NCBI GenBank assembly: GCA_905479325.1
Contig: CAJQLW010000009.1
Coordinates: 1 to 64,000, forward strand
Reading direction: 5' to 3'
Source of the DNA: an uncultured Flavobacteriales bacterium
GTDB taxonomy: Bacteria > Bacteroidota > Bacteroidia > Flavobacteriales_E > Vicingaceae
DNA length: 64,000 nt
Every line of letters starts with the position of its first letter. Positions within the stretch are counted from its first letter, which is position 1. Below the pieces are notes generated by a model that was not told the DNA's origin, did not search any database, and was given only the letters and a program-made list of their open reading frames with translations. The translations under genes were made by a program, and so were the position numbers. Positions 52,627 to 63,193 of the stretch are shown piece after piece.

Positions 52627-55600
52627 ATGAATATCAAAAAGATTACTCTTTTGGCTGCCGCATGTCTGAGCGCTGTTGCAGGTATTTTCTTACTAAATTC
52701 CTCTCCTAAAGAGCAGTATTTCCCAAGAGCTGAAACTGCGTTTCGAGCACAGGAGCAGATCGCTTCTGGTTACTTAGAATACATGGAGTCAATCCGAAAT
52801 AACAGAGCAACAGGTACAATTTCAACTTCAGAGGTAAATGCCGCTTTAAAGCAAGCTTCTAAATTAAAAAGCGGGAATAAAGCATTGAATTTGACTTGGA
52901 ACTTCAAAGGGCCTGACAATGTTGGAGGAAGAACTAGAGCCATAGTAATTGATATTGCAGACACAAATCATATTTACGCTGGTGCAGTTTCAGGTGGTGT
53001 TTGGGAATCATTTGATGGTGGTTTAAGTTGGAGTGCATACGATGAGGATTTTAAAATTCAGAACGTTGCTGCAATGGCTCAGGCTCCCAATGGAGATGTT
53101 TATGTGGGAACAGGTCCAATTTTTGATGGTATTCCAAATAGCAAAGGTATGAGATCAGCCTTTGTCGGTAATGGTCTTTGGAAGCTTACGGGCAACGGAA
53201 ATTCAGATTTAATTGTAGGTCCTTCTGCAGAGTTTAATGCAGGAGTCGAATGGTCAACTATGGCAGAGATTGCAATAGATCCTAACAATTCGCAACGTAT
53301 TTTCGTCGCAATGAATAGAGGGTTGAGAGAATCTACAGATGGTGGGCAAACTTGGACAAACCCTCTCGGTATAACATCAACGGCACAGGACGTGCACATT
53401 ACTGCCGATGGTAAAATTGCGGTTTCGTTTGCAGGTTCAATCTATGTGTCTCAGGATAACGGGCAAACATGGAACTCGCCAACTTTACCTGGAAAAAGAA
53501 CTACAAATAGAATCGAATTGGCAATTGCTCCTTCAAATTCTAACATCATGTATGCTGCTGCTTCGGGAACAGGTTGTACTGAGGGAGTTTATCGTTCAAG
53601 AGATGGAGGATTAAACTGGGAAAAACTACAGAATACCCAAAATTATATGGGTAATCCTGTTCAGTGTCAAGGAACTTGGAACAATACAATTGCAGTTTAT
53701 CCAAATGATCCTGGTAAAATTGTAGTTGGAGGTGTAACCATGTTTCAATGGAGACAAAGTTCAGTTGACCCTGCACCTGTGCAAGGAGAGTGGAAAGTGA
53801 TAGCTACCACGAATCAGTTTTTTGGCAACGGATCAAGAAACCCGTTTTATGTTCATGCAGACAAGCATTTCTTTAGATTTCACCCGACTAATTCTAATAA
53901 ATTATACATTGGATCAGATGGGGGAATTGGTTTTTCAGACAACATGAATGATTTGCAACCAACCTATGGTCAGTATAATTTAGGTTATAATGTAACACAA
54001 TTTTATGACATCGGAATTGGTCCACGAGGAACAGTTGCCGGAGGTACTCAGGATAATGGTACTCAATTAGTAGGTTTAAATTTTAACACAGGTAAGAGTG
54101 CTGTTTCTGTGAGAGGTGGAGATGGATTTGATACGGAACTTTTCATGATTAATCCTGAATTAGGTTTGGCTTCATTGTATTTCGGAGATGTAACAAGAGT
54201 TCAGGGAATAGGAACAACATTAGGAGGGTCTACCTTTAACAATGCCGGTATTTACAGTGGGACATTGGATGCTCTTTGTAACGCTGGGGGTAATTCATTT
54301 AGAGAATGTTCAAACGTATTTTATACAACCATTGCAAAATGGGAATCATTCAACCACGAGGCTACAAAAGATTCAGTAGTAGTTAGAGACTCTAAGTCTA
54401 CTCTACCTCCTTTGGCCGCGAATACAATTATTAATTATGCGAGTAAAAATAACAGGTTGCCTTTAACAGATTCTCTGCCAACGGTTACCTTTCCTAAAGA
54501 TACTACTACGATCGTTCCCAATAGCGCAGACGATACACTTAGAATTGCTATTGATACCACTACCAAAATAGTAACGTTTGTGAATGCTTTCGATACGATT
54601 ACGGTTGATGAGAATAACATGACGATTGAAATTAGATACAGAGGTAAAAGTCCTGACAACTTTAGTTTTACATATGATAATCCTGTTTTTTACAACAATT
54701 TATTTCATAATGACTTATTAAGAGCGGCAACTCCAAGATTACCCCTTAGTATTACAGTAGAACAAGATCCATTTGGAGGTAATACCGAGGTGGTTTACAT
54801 TGACCCACAAGTTAAATTTAATTACGAATTTGAGTTTCCTGATAAGGTTCAAAGCACTGTTGCGTTGTTCAATGTAAGAGGAAATTTAAGTGCCGCTGAA
54901 CGTCATGTATGGATTTCTAAAGATGTTCAGAAAGGTAGTTCAGTAACTGAGCCAAGATGGATTAAGGTTGCGGGTGACTTATCTAACACTATAGGTGGTC
55001 CAAGAGGTTCTTCGCGAACACCAGCTCAAGTTGGGAATGCGCAGAATGCCACGATATCAGCAGCATTTTCGAGTGATGGAGATATGTTGTTTTATGGTAC
55101 GACCGACGGCGAATTGTATAGAATTGATAGTTTGAATTCGATTGATTTGAGCCAAATTGATGTTTCATTGCCGAATAATTATACCATGGAAAATATAACT
55201 GCTCATCGAAAAATAGGTGACTTTGGAAGTAGAGCGGTTACTGGTATAGCAGTTGATCCAAACAATGATGATAACGTAATTGTAACTCTTGGAAACTATG
55301 GTTCTACTCAATATGTTCAGAGATCTACCAATGCTACTGCTGTATCTGGAGTTCAGTTTGTGAATATCTCTGGAGCTGGGAATAATAAATTACCCGACTC
55401 TCCGGTATACGAAGCTATTATTGATTTTAGAGACAGTAACAAAGTTATTATTGGTACGGAGCTAGGTGTTTTTGCAACGGACAATGCGTTCACTACAAAT
55501 ACAGCTTCAGACAATGGGTCAACCGTAATAGATGTTCAGTGGACTGAAGAAAATACAGGTTTGGGAAGAGCGCCAGTAATGGCAGTGAAGCAAATGACAT

Positions 55601-55992
55601 TTGGATGGGCTGAAGGAGCTATAAATCAAGGTAAGGTGTACATTGGAACGCACGGAAGAGGTATTTTTGAAGCTGACCAATTGGTAGGTGTTCGAGAAAA
55701 TACAATTGCATCAGAGGATAAAAAATCTGGGAAAGATAATTTGGTAATTTATCCAAACCCTGCTAGAGAGAATTTGTCAATTGAGATTGACAACTATAAC
55801 TCAAGCACAGATGTAGTAAATGTTCAAATTTTTAGTGTAACAGGTAAGTTGGTGAGAGAGTTGAGACCTTCTATTCTTCAAGGTTCACGAAATGCGTTGA
55901 AAATTAATATAGAAGACCTTGATAATGGAACCTATATAATTAGAGCAATTGTGAATGGAGTGCCAACAACAGGTAAATTCATTAAACAATAA
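52627..55992 (+). CDS. Large secreted beta-propeller protein with T9SS sorting domain
   Basis: 1121 residues from the ATG at 52627, which opens a signal peptide (MNIKKITLLAAACLSAVAG). The body has sialidase/VPS10-like BNR repeats with S/T-x-D-G-G-x-x-W turns: SFDGGLSWSAYDED, STDGGQTWTNP, SQDNGQTWNSP, SRDGGLNWEK. These are seven-bladed propeller signatures without sialidase catalytic residues. The last 80 residues are a type A T9SS sorting domain: LVIYPNPARENLSIE, then IFSVTGKLVREL and DNGTYIIRAIVNG. It is exported and displayed on the surface by the type IX system. Function unknown; adhesion or glycan binding is possible. Confidence 0.88.
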   Translation: MNIKKITLLAAACLSAVAGIFLLNSSPKEQYFPRAETAFRAQEQIASGYLEYMESIRNNRATGTISTSEVNAALKQASKLKSGNKALNLTWNFKGPDNVGGRTRAIVIDIADTNHIYAGAVSGGVWESFDGGLSWSAYDEDFKIQNVAAMAQAPNGDVYVGTGPIFDGIPNSKGMRSAFVGNGLWKLTGNGNSDLIVGPSAEFNAGVEWSTMAEIAIDPNNSQRIFVAMNRGLRESTDGGQTWTNPLGITSTAQDVHITADGKIAVSFAGSIYVSQDNGQTWNSPTLPGKRTTNRIELAIAPSNSNIMYAAASGTGCTEGVYRSRDGGLNWEKLQNTQNYMGNPVQCQGTWNNTIAVYPNDPGKIVVGGVTMFQWRQSSVDPAPVQGEWKVIATTNQFFGNGSRNPFYVHADKHFFRFHPTNSNKLYIGSDGGIGFSDNMNDLQPTYGQYNLGYNVTQFYDIGIGPRGTVAGGTQDNGTQLVGLNFNTGKSAVSVRGGDGFDTELFMINPELGLASLYFGDVTRVQGIGTTLGGSTFNNAGIYSGTLDALCNAGGNSFRECSNVFYTTIAKWESFNHEATKDSVVVRDSKSTLPPLAANTIINYASKNNRLPLTDSLPTVTFPKDTTTIVPNSADDTLRIAIDTTTKIVTFVNAFDTITVDENNMTIEIRYRGKSPDNFSFTYDNPVFYNNLFHNDLLRAATPRLPLSITVEQDPFGGNTEVVYIDPQVKFNYEFEFPDKVQSTVALFNVRGNLSAAERHVWISKDVQKGSSVTEPRWIKVAGDLSNTIGGPRGSSRTPAQVGNAQNATISAAFSSDGDMLFYGTTDGELYRIDSLNSIDLSQIDVSLPNNYTMENITAHRKIGDFGSRAVTGIAVDPNNDDNVIVTLGNYGSTQYVQRSTNATAVSGVQFVNISGAGNNKLPDSPVYEAIIDFRDSNKVIIGTELGVFATDNAFTTNTASDNGSTVIDVQWTEENTGLGRAPVMAVKQMTFGWAEGAINQGKVYIGTHGRGIFEADQLVGVRENTIASEDKKSGKDNLVIYPNPARENLSIEIDNYNSSTDVVNVQIFSVTGKLVRELRPSILQGSRNALKINIEDLDNGTYIIRAIVNGVPTTGKFIKQ

Positions 55993-56013
55993 ATAATAGA
56001 ATTTAAATAAGTT

Positions 56014-56046
56014 AAGGGACTGTTGAAAAACAGTCCCTTTTTTTGT
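56014..56046 (+). terminator. Intrinsic terminator of the T9SS propeller gene
   Basis: A perfect 11-bp stem (56014-56024 with 56029-56039), GAAA tetraloop and a long T-run, 22 bases past the stop codon. Confidence 0.85.
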
Positions 56047-56116
56047 ATAATTTTTTTTCTTTAGACTTCTTAACTCTTGCAGGTAATACTATCTTCGCAC
56101 ACCAAAAACTACACTC

Positions 56117-58933
56117 ATGCCAAAAGATTTATCCATTAAACACACCTTAATAATTGGGAGTGGTCCAATCGTTATCGGTCAAGCATGTGAATTTGATTAT
56201 TCAGGTTCACAAGCAGCGCGTTCACTTCGGGAAGAGGGAATTAAAGTGAGTTTGATTAACTCAAACCCTGCAACCATAATGACAGACCCTGTTATGGCAG
56301 ATCATGTTTATTTGGAGCCGTTAAATGCAAAATCAATAGAGAAAATCTTAACCGAACATCCGGATATTGATACGGTACTGCCAACAATGGGAGGTCAGAC
56401 GGCATTGAATTTGGCAATAGAGTGTGATGAATTAGGATTGTGGGAGAAGTTCGGCGTTAGAATGGTTGGTGTAGATATTGATGCCATAAACATAACTGAA
56501 GATAGAGAGAAATTCAGGGAGTTGATGCTCAAAATAGGAGTAGGTATGGCTCCACAAAAGAAAGCAAACTCATTTTTAGAAGGCAAAAATTTTGCTCAGG
56601 AAATTGGCTTTCCACTTGTAATACGCCCTTCATTTACTTTGGGGGGAACGGGAGCGTCTTTCGTTCATACGGCAGAAGAATTTGACAAGCTTCTTACAAG
56701 AGGTCTTCATGCCTCGCCCATTCACGAAGTAATGATTGATAAAGCTGTATTGGGTTGGAAAGAATATGAGCTGGAGTTACTAAGAGATTCAAACGATAAT
56801 GTAATTATTATTTGTTCCATTGAGAATATGGATCCTATGGGAATCCATACGGGAGATTCTATAACGGTTGCTCCTGCAATGACCTTGTCAGACACAACGT
56901 ATCAAAAAATGCGTGATATGGCCATTCATATGATGCGTTCCATTGGCGACTTTGCAGGGGGCTGTAATGTTCAATTCGCTGTAAGTAATGATGAGAAAGA
57001 AGATATAATTGCGATTGAGATTAATCCAAGAGTATCTCGTTCTTCAGCGTTGGCGTCAAAAGCAACAGGGTATCCAATTGCTAAAATTGCCGCTAAATTG
57101 GCAATCGGTTATCATTTAGATGAGTTGAAAAATCAAATTACAAAAACGACTTCTGCTTATCATGAACCAACATTGGATTATGTTATTGTTAAAATTCCTC
57201 GATGGAACTTTGACAAGTTTGACAGTCCCGAAAAAACACTTGGACTTCAGATGAAATCCGTAGGTGAAGTAATGGGCATTGGTCGTTCTTTCCAAGAGGC
57301 ATTGCAAAAGGCAACGCAATCCTTGGAGATTAAAAGAAATGGTTTAGGAGCAGACGGAAAGGAACTTAAAAATCAAGAGCAGATTCTACACAGTTTAAAA
57401 AATCCAAGTTGGAATAGACTGTTTCACTTATACGATGCAATTAAATTGGGTATTCCTCTTTCTACAATTTATAAAGCGACATTAATTGACATGTGGTTTT
57501 TAAAGCAAATTGAAGAGTTAATAGCTCTAGAAGTTGAAATTCAGCGGTTTTCTTTGAAAGATTTGCCAAAGGATTTACTGATGGAAGCGAAACAAAAAGG
57601 GTATGCCGATCGCCAAATTGCACACCTGTTGAATTGTTTAGAGAGTGAAGTGTATTCGTTAAGAGAGGAGTATAAAATTAACAGAGTGTATAAGTTAGTA
57701 GATACTTGTGCTGCTGAATTTGAAGCTAAAACACCTTATTACTACAGTACATTCGAAGATGAAAATGAGTCAATTGTTTCTGACAAGAAGAAGATTATTG
57801 TTTTAGGTTCAGGTCCAAATAGAATTGGGCAAGGAATTGAATTCGACTATTGCTGTGTACATGGTATAATGGCAGCTAAAGAAATGGGCTATGAAACAAT
57901 TATGATTAATTGTAACCCAGAAACGGTGAGTACCGATTTTGATACTGCCGATAAACTCTACTTTGAGCCTGTTTTTTGGGAACATATATACGATATCATT
58001 AAGCATGAGAAACCGGAAGGTGTAATCGTTCAGCTTGGAGGCCAAACAGCCTTGAAATTGGCTGAAAAACTTGATCGATATGGAATAAAGATTATTGGAA
58101 CGAGTTATCAAGCGTTAGATTTAGCTGAGGATAGAGGAAGTTTCTCGGATTTATTGAAAGCGAACGACATTCCCTATCCGAAATATGGTTCAATTGAAAC
58201 AGCCGATGAGGCATTAGAATTGAGCAAGGAAATAGGCTTCCCGTTATTAGTTCGACCTTCTTATGTTCTTGGAGGACAGGGAATGAAGATTGTGATTAAC
58301 GAGACAGAATTGGAAGAGCATGTTATAGATATCATGAAGGACCTGCCTGGAAATAAGATATTATTAGATCATTTCTTATCAGGAGCGATTGAAGCAGAAG
58401 CAGATGCAATATGTGATGGTGAGGATGTTCACATAGTAGGAATAATGGAACATATCGAGCCAGCAGGAATTCATTCAGGCGACTCATATGCAGTTCTTCC
58501 CTCATTCGATTTAAGCGATCATGTTCTGTCAAAAATTGAGGAGTATACGCGAAAAATAGCGTTAGCGTTGAGAACGCAAGGATTGATTAATATTCAATTT
58601 GCCATTAAGAACGAAGAGGTTTACATTATTGAAGCAAATCCAAGAGCATCAAGGACCGTTCCTTTTATATCAAAAGCTTACCGAGAACCATATGTAAACT
58701 ATGCTACTAAGGTAATGTTAGGTGCCAAACTGAAAGATTTTACATTTAATCCTCATAAAGAAGGTTATGCGATAAAGATCCCTGTTTTCTCGTTCGATAA
58801 GTTTCCAAATGTAAATAAGGAATTAGGTCCTGAAATGAAATCGACGGGAGAAGCAATTCAATTCATAAAAGATCTAAAAGACCCGTTTTTTAGAGAGATA
58901 TATTCTGAAAGAAACTTGTACCTTAGCAAGTAA
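56117..58933 (+). CDS. carB: Carbamoyl-phosphate synthase, large subunit (no MGS domain)
   Basis: 938 residues. The two tandem ATP-grasp synthetase halves are clear: the first starts IIGSGPIVIGQACEFDYSG, the second (about residue 555) VLGSGPNRIGQGIEFDYC. INPRVSRSSALASKATGYP and ANPRASRTVPFISKAY carry metal ligands. The family usually has about 1070 residues; here the protein stops at YSERNLYLSK, so the C-terminal MGS-like regulatory domain (UMP/ornithine binding in enterobacteria) is missing. It makes carbamoyl phosphate for pyrimidines and arginine. carA is not adjacent. Confidence 0.95.
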   Translation: MPKDLSIKHTLIIGSGPIVIGQACEFDYSGSQAARSLREEGIKVSLINSNPATIMTDPVMADHVYLEPLNAKSIEKILTEHPDIDTVLPTMGGQTALNLAIECDELGLWEKFGVRMVGVDIDAINITEDREKFRELMLKIGVGMAPQKKANSFLEGKNFAQEIGFPLVIRPSFTLGGTGASFVHTAEEFDKLLTRGLHASPIHEVMIDKAVLGWKEYELELLRDSNDNVIIICSIENMDPMGIHTGDSITVAPAMTLSDTTYQKMRDMAIHMMRSIGDFAGGCNVQFAVSNDEKEDIIAIEINPRVSRSSALASKATGYPIAKIAAKLAIGYHLDELKNQITKTTSAYHEPTLDYVIVKIPRWNFDKFDSPEKTLGLQMKSVGEVMGIGRSFQEALQKATQSLEIKRNGLGADGKELKNQEQILHSLKNPSWNRLFHLYDAIKLGIPLSTIYKATLIDMWFLKQIEELIALEVEIQRFSLKDLPKDLLMEAKQKGYADRQIAHLLNCLESEVYSLREEYKINRVYKLVDTCAAEFEAKTPYYYSTFEDENESIVSDKKKIIVLGSGPNRIGQGIEFDYCCVHGIMAAKEMGYETIMINCNPETVSTDFDTADKLYFEPVFWEHIYDIIKHEKPEGVIVQLGGQTALKLAEKLDRYGIKIIGTSYQALDLAEDRGSFSDLLKANDIPYPKYGSIETADEALELSKEIGFPLLVRPSYVLGGQGMKIVINETELEEHVIDIMKDLPGNKILLDHFLSGAIEAEADAICDGEDVHIVGIMEHIEPAGIHSGDSYAVLPSFDLSDHVLSKIEEYTRKIALALRTQGLINIQFAIKNEEVYIIEANPRASRTVPFISKAYREPYVNYATKVMLGAKLKDFTFNPHKEGYAIKIPVFSFDKFPNVNKELGPEMKSTGEAIQFIKDLKDPFFREIYSERNLYLSK

Positions 58934-58935
58934 TA

Positions 58936-59193
58936 ATGATTTTTGAAGCGGGGCCTGTAACTTTTTTAAGGACAATTTTAATAATTGTCTTGGTTTACTA
59001 TGCAGTTAAGTATTTGTTTAAACTGCTACTTCCTTTTTTATTGAAAAAGTTTATGCAAAAGCAGCAAGAAAAGTTTCATCAAACAAATTCTAACACAACG
59101 AATCATAATCAAAGCTCTGCTGAACCTAAAAAAGATTCAAATGAGAAAAAAGATACTCTTGGTGAGTATGTAGATTATGAAGAAGTAGAGTAA
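58936..59193 (+). CDS. DUF4834 membrane protein
   Basis: 85 residues: one or two hydrophobic helices (VTFLRTILIIVLVYYAVKYLF and LLLPFLLKKFM) and a polar, Asn/Lys/Glu-rich tail ending GEYVDYEEVE. This matches DUF4834, a small protein known only from Bacteroidota. It begins 2 bp after carB and ends 9 bp before the YfhO-like gene, so it is probably in the carB transcript. Function unknown. Confidence 0.85.
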   Translation: MIFEAGPVTFLRTILIIVLVYYAVKYLFKLLLPFLLKKFMQKQQEKFHQTNSNTTNHNQSSAEPKKDSNEKKDTLGEYVDYEEVE

Positions 59194-59202
59194 TACCTAG
59201 TT

Positions 59203-61932
59203 ATGGAAAAGATTGATTTTAAAAAAGTTCTTCCTTATATTGGAATAGTAGTTGGCTTTTTAGTTCTTGCTGCAGTTTATTTTTATCCTGTTATTGAAGG
59301 GTATCGAATAAAACAATCAGATATTAAGCTGAGTAAAGGAATGGCTCAAGAAATTCGGGACCACCGGGCTGTTTTAGATGAAGAGCCACTTTGGTTGGGT
59401 AACATGTTTTCAGGTATGCCTACTTTTCAAGTGTCAACCGAGTTTCCCAATAATTTATTGCAATATATTAGCAAGGCAATTACACAAGGTATTCCTCATC
59501 CTGTAGGTATTGTTTTTGCCTATATGATTGGCTTTTTCATTTTTTCCTTATCACTTAGAATTAACCCATTAATTTCAGCGGTTGGAGCAATAGCGTACGG
59601 ATTTTCATCTTATTTTATTATTATTCTGGAGGCGGGGCACAACACTAAAGCTTTAGCAATTGCCTATGTTCCGCCAATGCTAGCAGGATTAATAACCATG
59701 TACAGAGGTAAAGAGCTTTTGGGTTTCTTGTTAACAGCAATTTTTGTAGGATTGGAATTATTCGCCAATCACTTTCAAATTACCTATTATTCAGGGATGA
59801 TTATCTTGGGAATTGTTGTTGTTAATTTGATTTCATATGCTAAGGAGAAAAATGTTGGGTTATTTTTTAAACGGTCAACTCTTTTATTGTTTGCAGCAAT
59901 ACTAGGTTTAGGAGCCAATGTTGGCAACCTTCTTACTACTTATGAATATTCTAAGTCTTCAACTAGAAGTAAATCTGAATTAACGATTCAACCAGATGGT
60001 ACACCGAATGATGCCATTAAGAGCACAGGGTTAGATAAAGATTATATTACTCAATGGAGTTATGGCAAAGAAGAGAGTTTATCTTTATTCTTATCGGATG
60101 TGAAAGGCGGCGGTTCAGGTGCAATTATTGGGTCTGAGAAAGAAGTAGAACGATTGAGAAGAGAAAACCCTACTTTTTTTAATTTCTTAGTGTCTCAATA
60201 TCAGAATAATCAAAATGTAATTAACACTTATTGGGGTAACCAACCTTTTACATCAGGGCCGGTTTATATTGGAATTATCGTTTTTGTGCTTGCCATTCTG
60301 GCTTTGTTTTTTGTGAAGGATCGGTTGATTTATTCGTTGGGTATTATTACCATATTGGCTTTGTTGCTTTCTTGGGGTAAAAATTTCATGGGTTTTACTG
60401 AGTTTTTTATTGACTATGTTCCCGGATACAACAAATTCAGGGCAGTTGCAATGTTATTGGTAGTGGTAGAATTTACCTTACCTGTATTTGCCGTTTTATT
60501 TTTATCTGAGTTGTTTCAAAACAAAGAATCCATATTGGAACAGAAGAAAAAACTGTTTACCATTTGTGGAGCTGTGATTGCCGTTTTGTTAATTCTTTGG
60601 GTTACTCCGGATTCATTCTTAGATTTTACAAGTGATAAAGAGGAAGCCTTGTTCGCTCAGCAAATAAGCCAAAATGCGACTCAAAAAAGCGCAATAGAAG
60701 TAGGCATAAGTCAATTGGTTGATTATAGGGTTGACATTGTAAAATCAGATGTATTGCGTTCGATACAATTTGTGCTTGGCTTATTCTTGTTAATGGGGTT
60801 ATTTTTATACAATAAGGTAAATAAAACCATATTTATTGCAGCAGTTGGAGTATTGATTATTGCAGATTTATGGTCTGTTGACAAGAGGTACTTCAACAAT
60901 GACACCGTAGCAGGTGCGGGCAGAAATTCAAAGGATAAATACGAGAAATACGAGTTACCTGAAATTAGTAAATCACCATACCAAGCGAGTGGTGTTGACA
61001 ATGCCATATTGCAAAGGGAGTTGAGCTTGAATCCAAAAATTTCTGAGGCAATTAATAAGAGAGTTGCTGATGAAAAAGAGGATAAGAGAAGATTAACTAG
61101 ATTAGAACTGGAAAAGCTTCAATTTACTACCCTTATGAGAAATACTCATTATAGAGTATTAAACACTTCGTCGAGGTTAGACGAGGACGCAGGCACCGCT
61201 TATTTTCATAAAACTCTTGGTGGCTATCATGCGGCTAAAATGAAAAAATATCAAGAACTAATTGATTTTAGACTTGGTGCCGAGCACTTTCAGTTGAGAC
61301 AGGCATTTGCCCAAGGTGGATCAGATCTTGTTCAACGGTACTTGCCGCAAATGAGTATAACTAATATGTTGAATGCTAAATATGTTATAGGTGCAGTAAA
61401 CACACAACAAGGTCAACAATTAACTTTTGTTGAAAATTTTAATCGAAATGGAAATGCTTGGTTTGTTGATTCTGTTCGTGTTGTTAATTCCGCTAATGAT
61501 GAAATAACTACACTATTAAACATCAACCCTAAAACTACAGCAGTTCTGCAAAATTCAGAAAATGCTAAAGTTAAAAATGTGTATTCTGCAAATACAAGCG
61601 ACCAAATTTCGTTAACCTCTTATTTGCCAAATGAGCTAAAATATAACTATCAAACTACTCAAGAACGATTTGTTATATTCTCTGAAACATATTATAAAAA
61701 TGGTTGGAAAGCCTTTGTAAACGGAGAAGAATCAGATTTCTACAAGGTCAACTATATTTTGAGGGGAATGAGTTTGCCAGCAGGTTCAGGTGAGATTGTG
61801 TTTAAGTTTAACCCATCTTCGTATAGAATAGGAGAAACAATAAGCTTAATTAGCTCGATTGTAATTGTGCTGTTGGTGATTGGGGCATTGTACTATACAA
61901 TAAAAGGAAAGAAAGCTAAAGAAGTTGCCTAA
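59203..61932 (+). CDS. YfhO-family membrane protein
   Basis: 909 residues with about twelve to fourteen membrane helices. The N-terminal GMAQEIRDHRAVLDEEPLWLG and GYGFSSYFIIILEAGHNTK-like loop follow the YfhO layout, and the soluble C-terminal domain (about 600-880: RYLPQMSITNMLNAKYVIG, later FSETYYKNGWKAFVNGE) is the hallmark of YfhO proteins. Members decorate lipoteichoic or related polymers, or transfer sugars (GT-C fold). Its role here is probably outer-surface glycan work. It converges with the GT4 gene with a 17-bp overlap. Confidence 0.87.
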   Translation: MEKIDFKKVLPYIGIVVGFLVLAAVYFYPVIEGYRIKQSDIKLSKGMAQEIRDHRAVLDEEPLWLGNMFSGMPTFQVSTEFPNNLLQYISKAITQGIPHPVGIVFAYMIGFFIFSLSLRINPLISAVGAIAYGFSSYFIIILEAGHNTKALAIAYVPPMLAGLITMYRGKELLGFLLTAIFVGLELFANHFQITYYSGMIILGIVVVNLISYAKEKNVGLFFKRSTLLLFAAILGLGANVGNLLTTYEYSKSSTRSKSELTIQPDGTPNDAIKSTGLDKDYITQWSYGKEESLSLFLSDVKGGGSGAIIGSEKEVERLRRENPTFFNFLVSQYQNNQNVINTYWGNQPFTSGPVYIGIIVFVLAILALFFVKDRLIYSLGIITILALLLSWGKNFMGFTEFFIDYVPGYNKFRAVAMLLVVVEFTLPVFAVLFLSELFQNKESILEQKKKLFTICGAVIAVLLILWVTPDSFLDFTSDKEEALFAQQISQNATQKSAIEVGISQLVDYRVDIVKSDVLRSIQFVLGLFLLMGLFLYNKVNKTIFIAAVGVLIIADLWSVDKRYFNNDTVAGAGRNSKDKYEKYELPEISKSPYQASGVDNAILQRELSLNPKISEAINKRVADEKEDKRRLTRLELEKLQFTTLMRNTHYRVLNTSSRLDEDAGTAYFHKTLGGYHAAKMKKYQELIDFRLGAEHFQLRQAFAQGGSDLVQRYLPQMSITNMLNAKYVIGAVNTQQGQQLTFVENFNRNGNAWFVDSVRVVNSANDEITTLLNINPKTTAVLQNSENAKVKNVYSANTSDQISLTSYLPNELKYNYQTTQERFVIFSETYYKNGWKAFVNGEESDFYKVNYILRGMSLPAGSGEIVFKFNPSSYRIGETISLISSIVIVLLVIGALYYTIKGKKAKEVA

Positions 61933-63193
61933 TTTGTTCTGCTTGATTTTTTCTGGAATAATGAGACAGTGCAACACTATCAATTTTAGGGTAGTTTGAT
62001 TCTACTTTACGCGTGATTAAGTTAAAAATATAGTCTGTTATTTTAGACTTATCATTTCTGTCGAATGTTTTGCCGGCATTGCATTCTTTTAAAATTTGAT
62101 TAACATCACTGTTTTCAGGACCTAAAGCAATTGTTTGGTTACCGGATGCCATGTATTCAAATAGCTTACCGGGCGTTATTCCTTCTGATAATTTTACATC
62201 AGGAATAACCAGAAGCAATAAATCTGATTGTTGCTGAATTTTAGAAACTTGTTCATGTGGAACTGTCTCAACATATTCGACGTTTAACTTAAGTTGCTCA
62301 ATGTATTTTTTTATTTCAGCTGAAGTTGTTCCGACAATTTGAAGCAGGATGTTATCCTTTTTGCAATCATTTAACGCATCAAAGAAAATGAAGGGATTGT
62401 ATTGCGTTGACATGGTTCCTGTATAGCAGATTATAAACTGTTCTATAGACGATTGTGTTTTACTTTTTTCTTTAAAATCATCGGGATCGAAACCATTCGG
62501 TATTACCGAAAATTTTTCTTCTTTAACTTTTTCTGTTTTGTTTAAGAATATTGATTTAAAACCATTACTAACGGTAATAATACGATCACTTTGTTCAATA
62601 ACTTTTTTTTCTAGTTTTTGATCTATTTTAGCTGAAATGGCAGTATGTCTTAAAAGTTTATAATAGTAAATGTCTGTCCAAGGGTCTCTGAAGTCAACAA
62701 TCCAATTTATGGATAGCCTCTTTTTTAGCTCTAGCCCTATTAACTGTGTTGAATGCGGAGGACTAGTTGTAATTATAGAGTGTATCGAATATTCTTTGAT
62801 AATCTCAATCGCTTTCTTTACCGCATATTTTTTCCAGCCTTTCCTTGGGTCAGGAATGAATAGGTTACTGCGCAGGGCATTTACGGCTTTTTGGATAACG
62901 CTGCTATTGTTTACGTTTGAAAAACCTGCGGTAGGAACGTTCTTTTTTCCCGCTAATTTAGAATAGTAATTTATTATTTCAAAACTATCAGAGTAGTGTA
63001 CAATTATCTTAGGATGAATGTCCTGAGTTAAGGAATTATCAATAGATGTGTAGCTTGCTTTTTTTGGGTCTACCGTTAAGATGTGTACTTCTACATTGCT
63101 CTTAGCGAGGTATTTAGAAAGTTTTAACCACCGTTGCACACCGGCTCCGCCACTTGGAGGCCAGTAATAAGATATGATTAAAACTTTTTTCAA
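61916..63193 (-). CDS. Family 4 glycosyltransferase
   Basis: 425 residues, GT-B fold. KVLIISYYWPPSGGAGVQRWLKLSKYL opens the N-terminal Rossmann domain; NWIVDFRDPWTDI and DRIITVSNGFKS link to the second domain; FSVIPNGFDPDDF and FIICYTGTMS precede the donor loop SEGITPGKLFEYMASGNQTIALG, with the Glu of the E-x7-E motif. A sugar-nucleotide-dependent transferase, most likely for surface polysaccharide. Its ATG overlaps the stop of the upstream gene by 4 bp, forming an operon that runs to the right edge of the window. Confidence 0.9.
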   Translation of the reverse strand: MKKVLIISYYWPPSGGAGVQRWLKLSKYLAKSNVEVHILTVDPKKASYTSIDNSLTQDIHPKIIVHYSDSFEIINYYSKLAGKKNVPTAGFSNVNNSSVIQKAVNALRSNLFIPDPRKGWKKYAVKKAIEIIKEYSIHSIITTSPPHSTQLIGLELKKRLSINWIVDFRDPWTDIYYYKLLRHTAISAKIDQKLEKKVIEQSDRIITVSNGFKSIFLNKTEKVKEEKFSVIPNGFDPDDFKEKSKTQSSIEQFIICYTGTMSTQYNPFIFFDALNDCKKDNILLQIVGTTSAEIKKYIEQLKLNVEYVETVPHEQVSKIQQQSDLLLLVIPDVKLSEGITPGKLFEYMASGNQTIALGPENSDVNQILKECNAGKTFDRNDKSKITDYIFNLITRKVESNYPKIDSVALSHYSRKNQAEQIRQLL

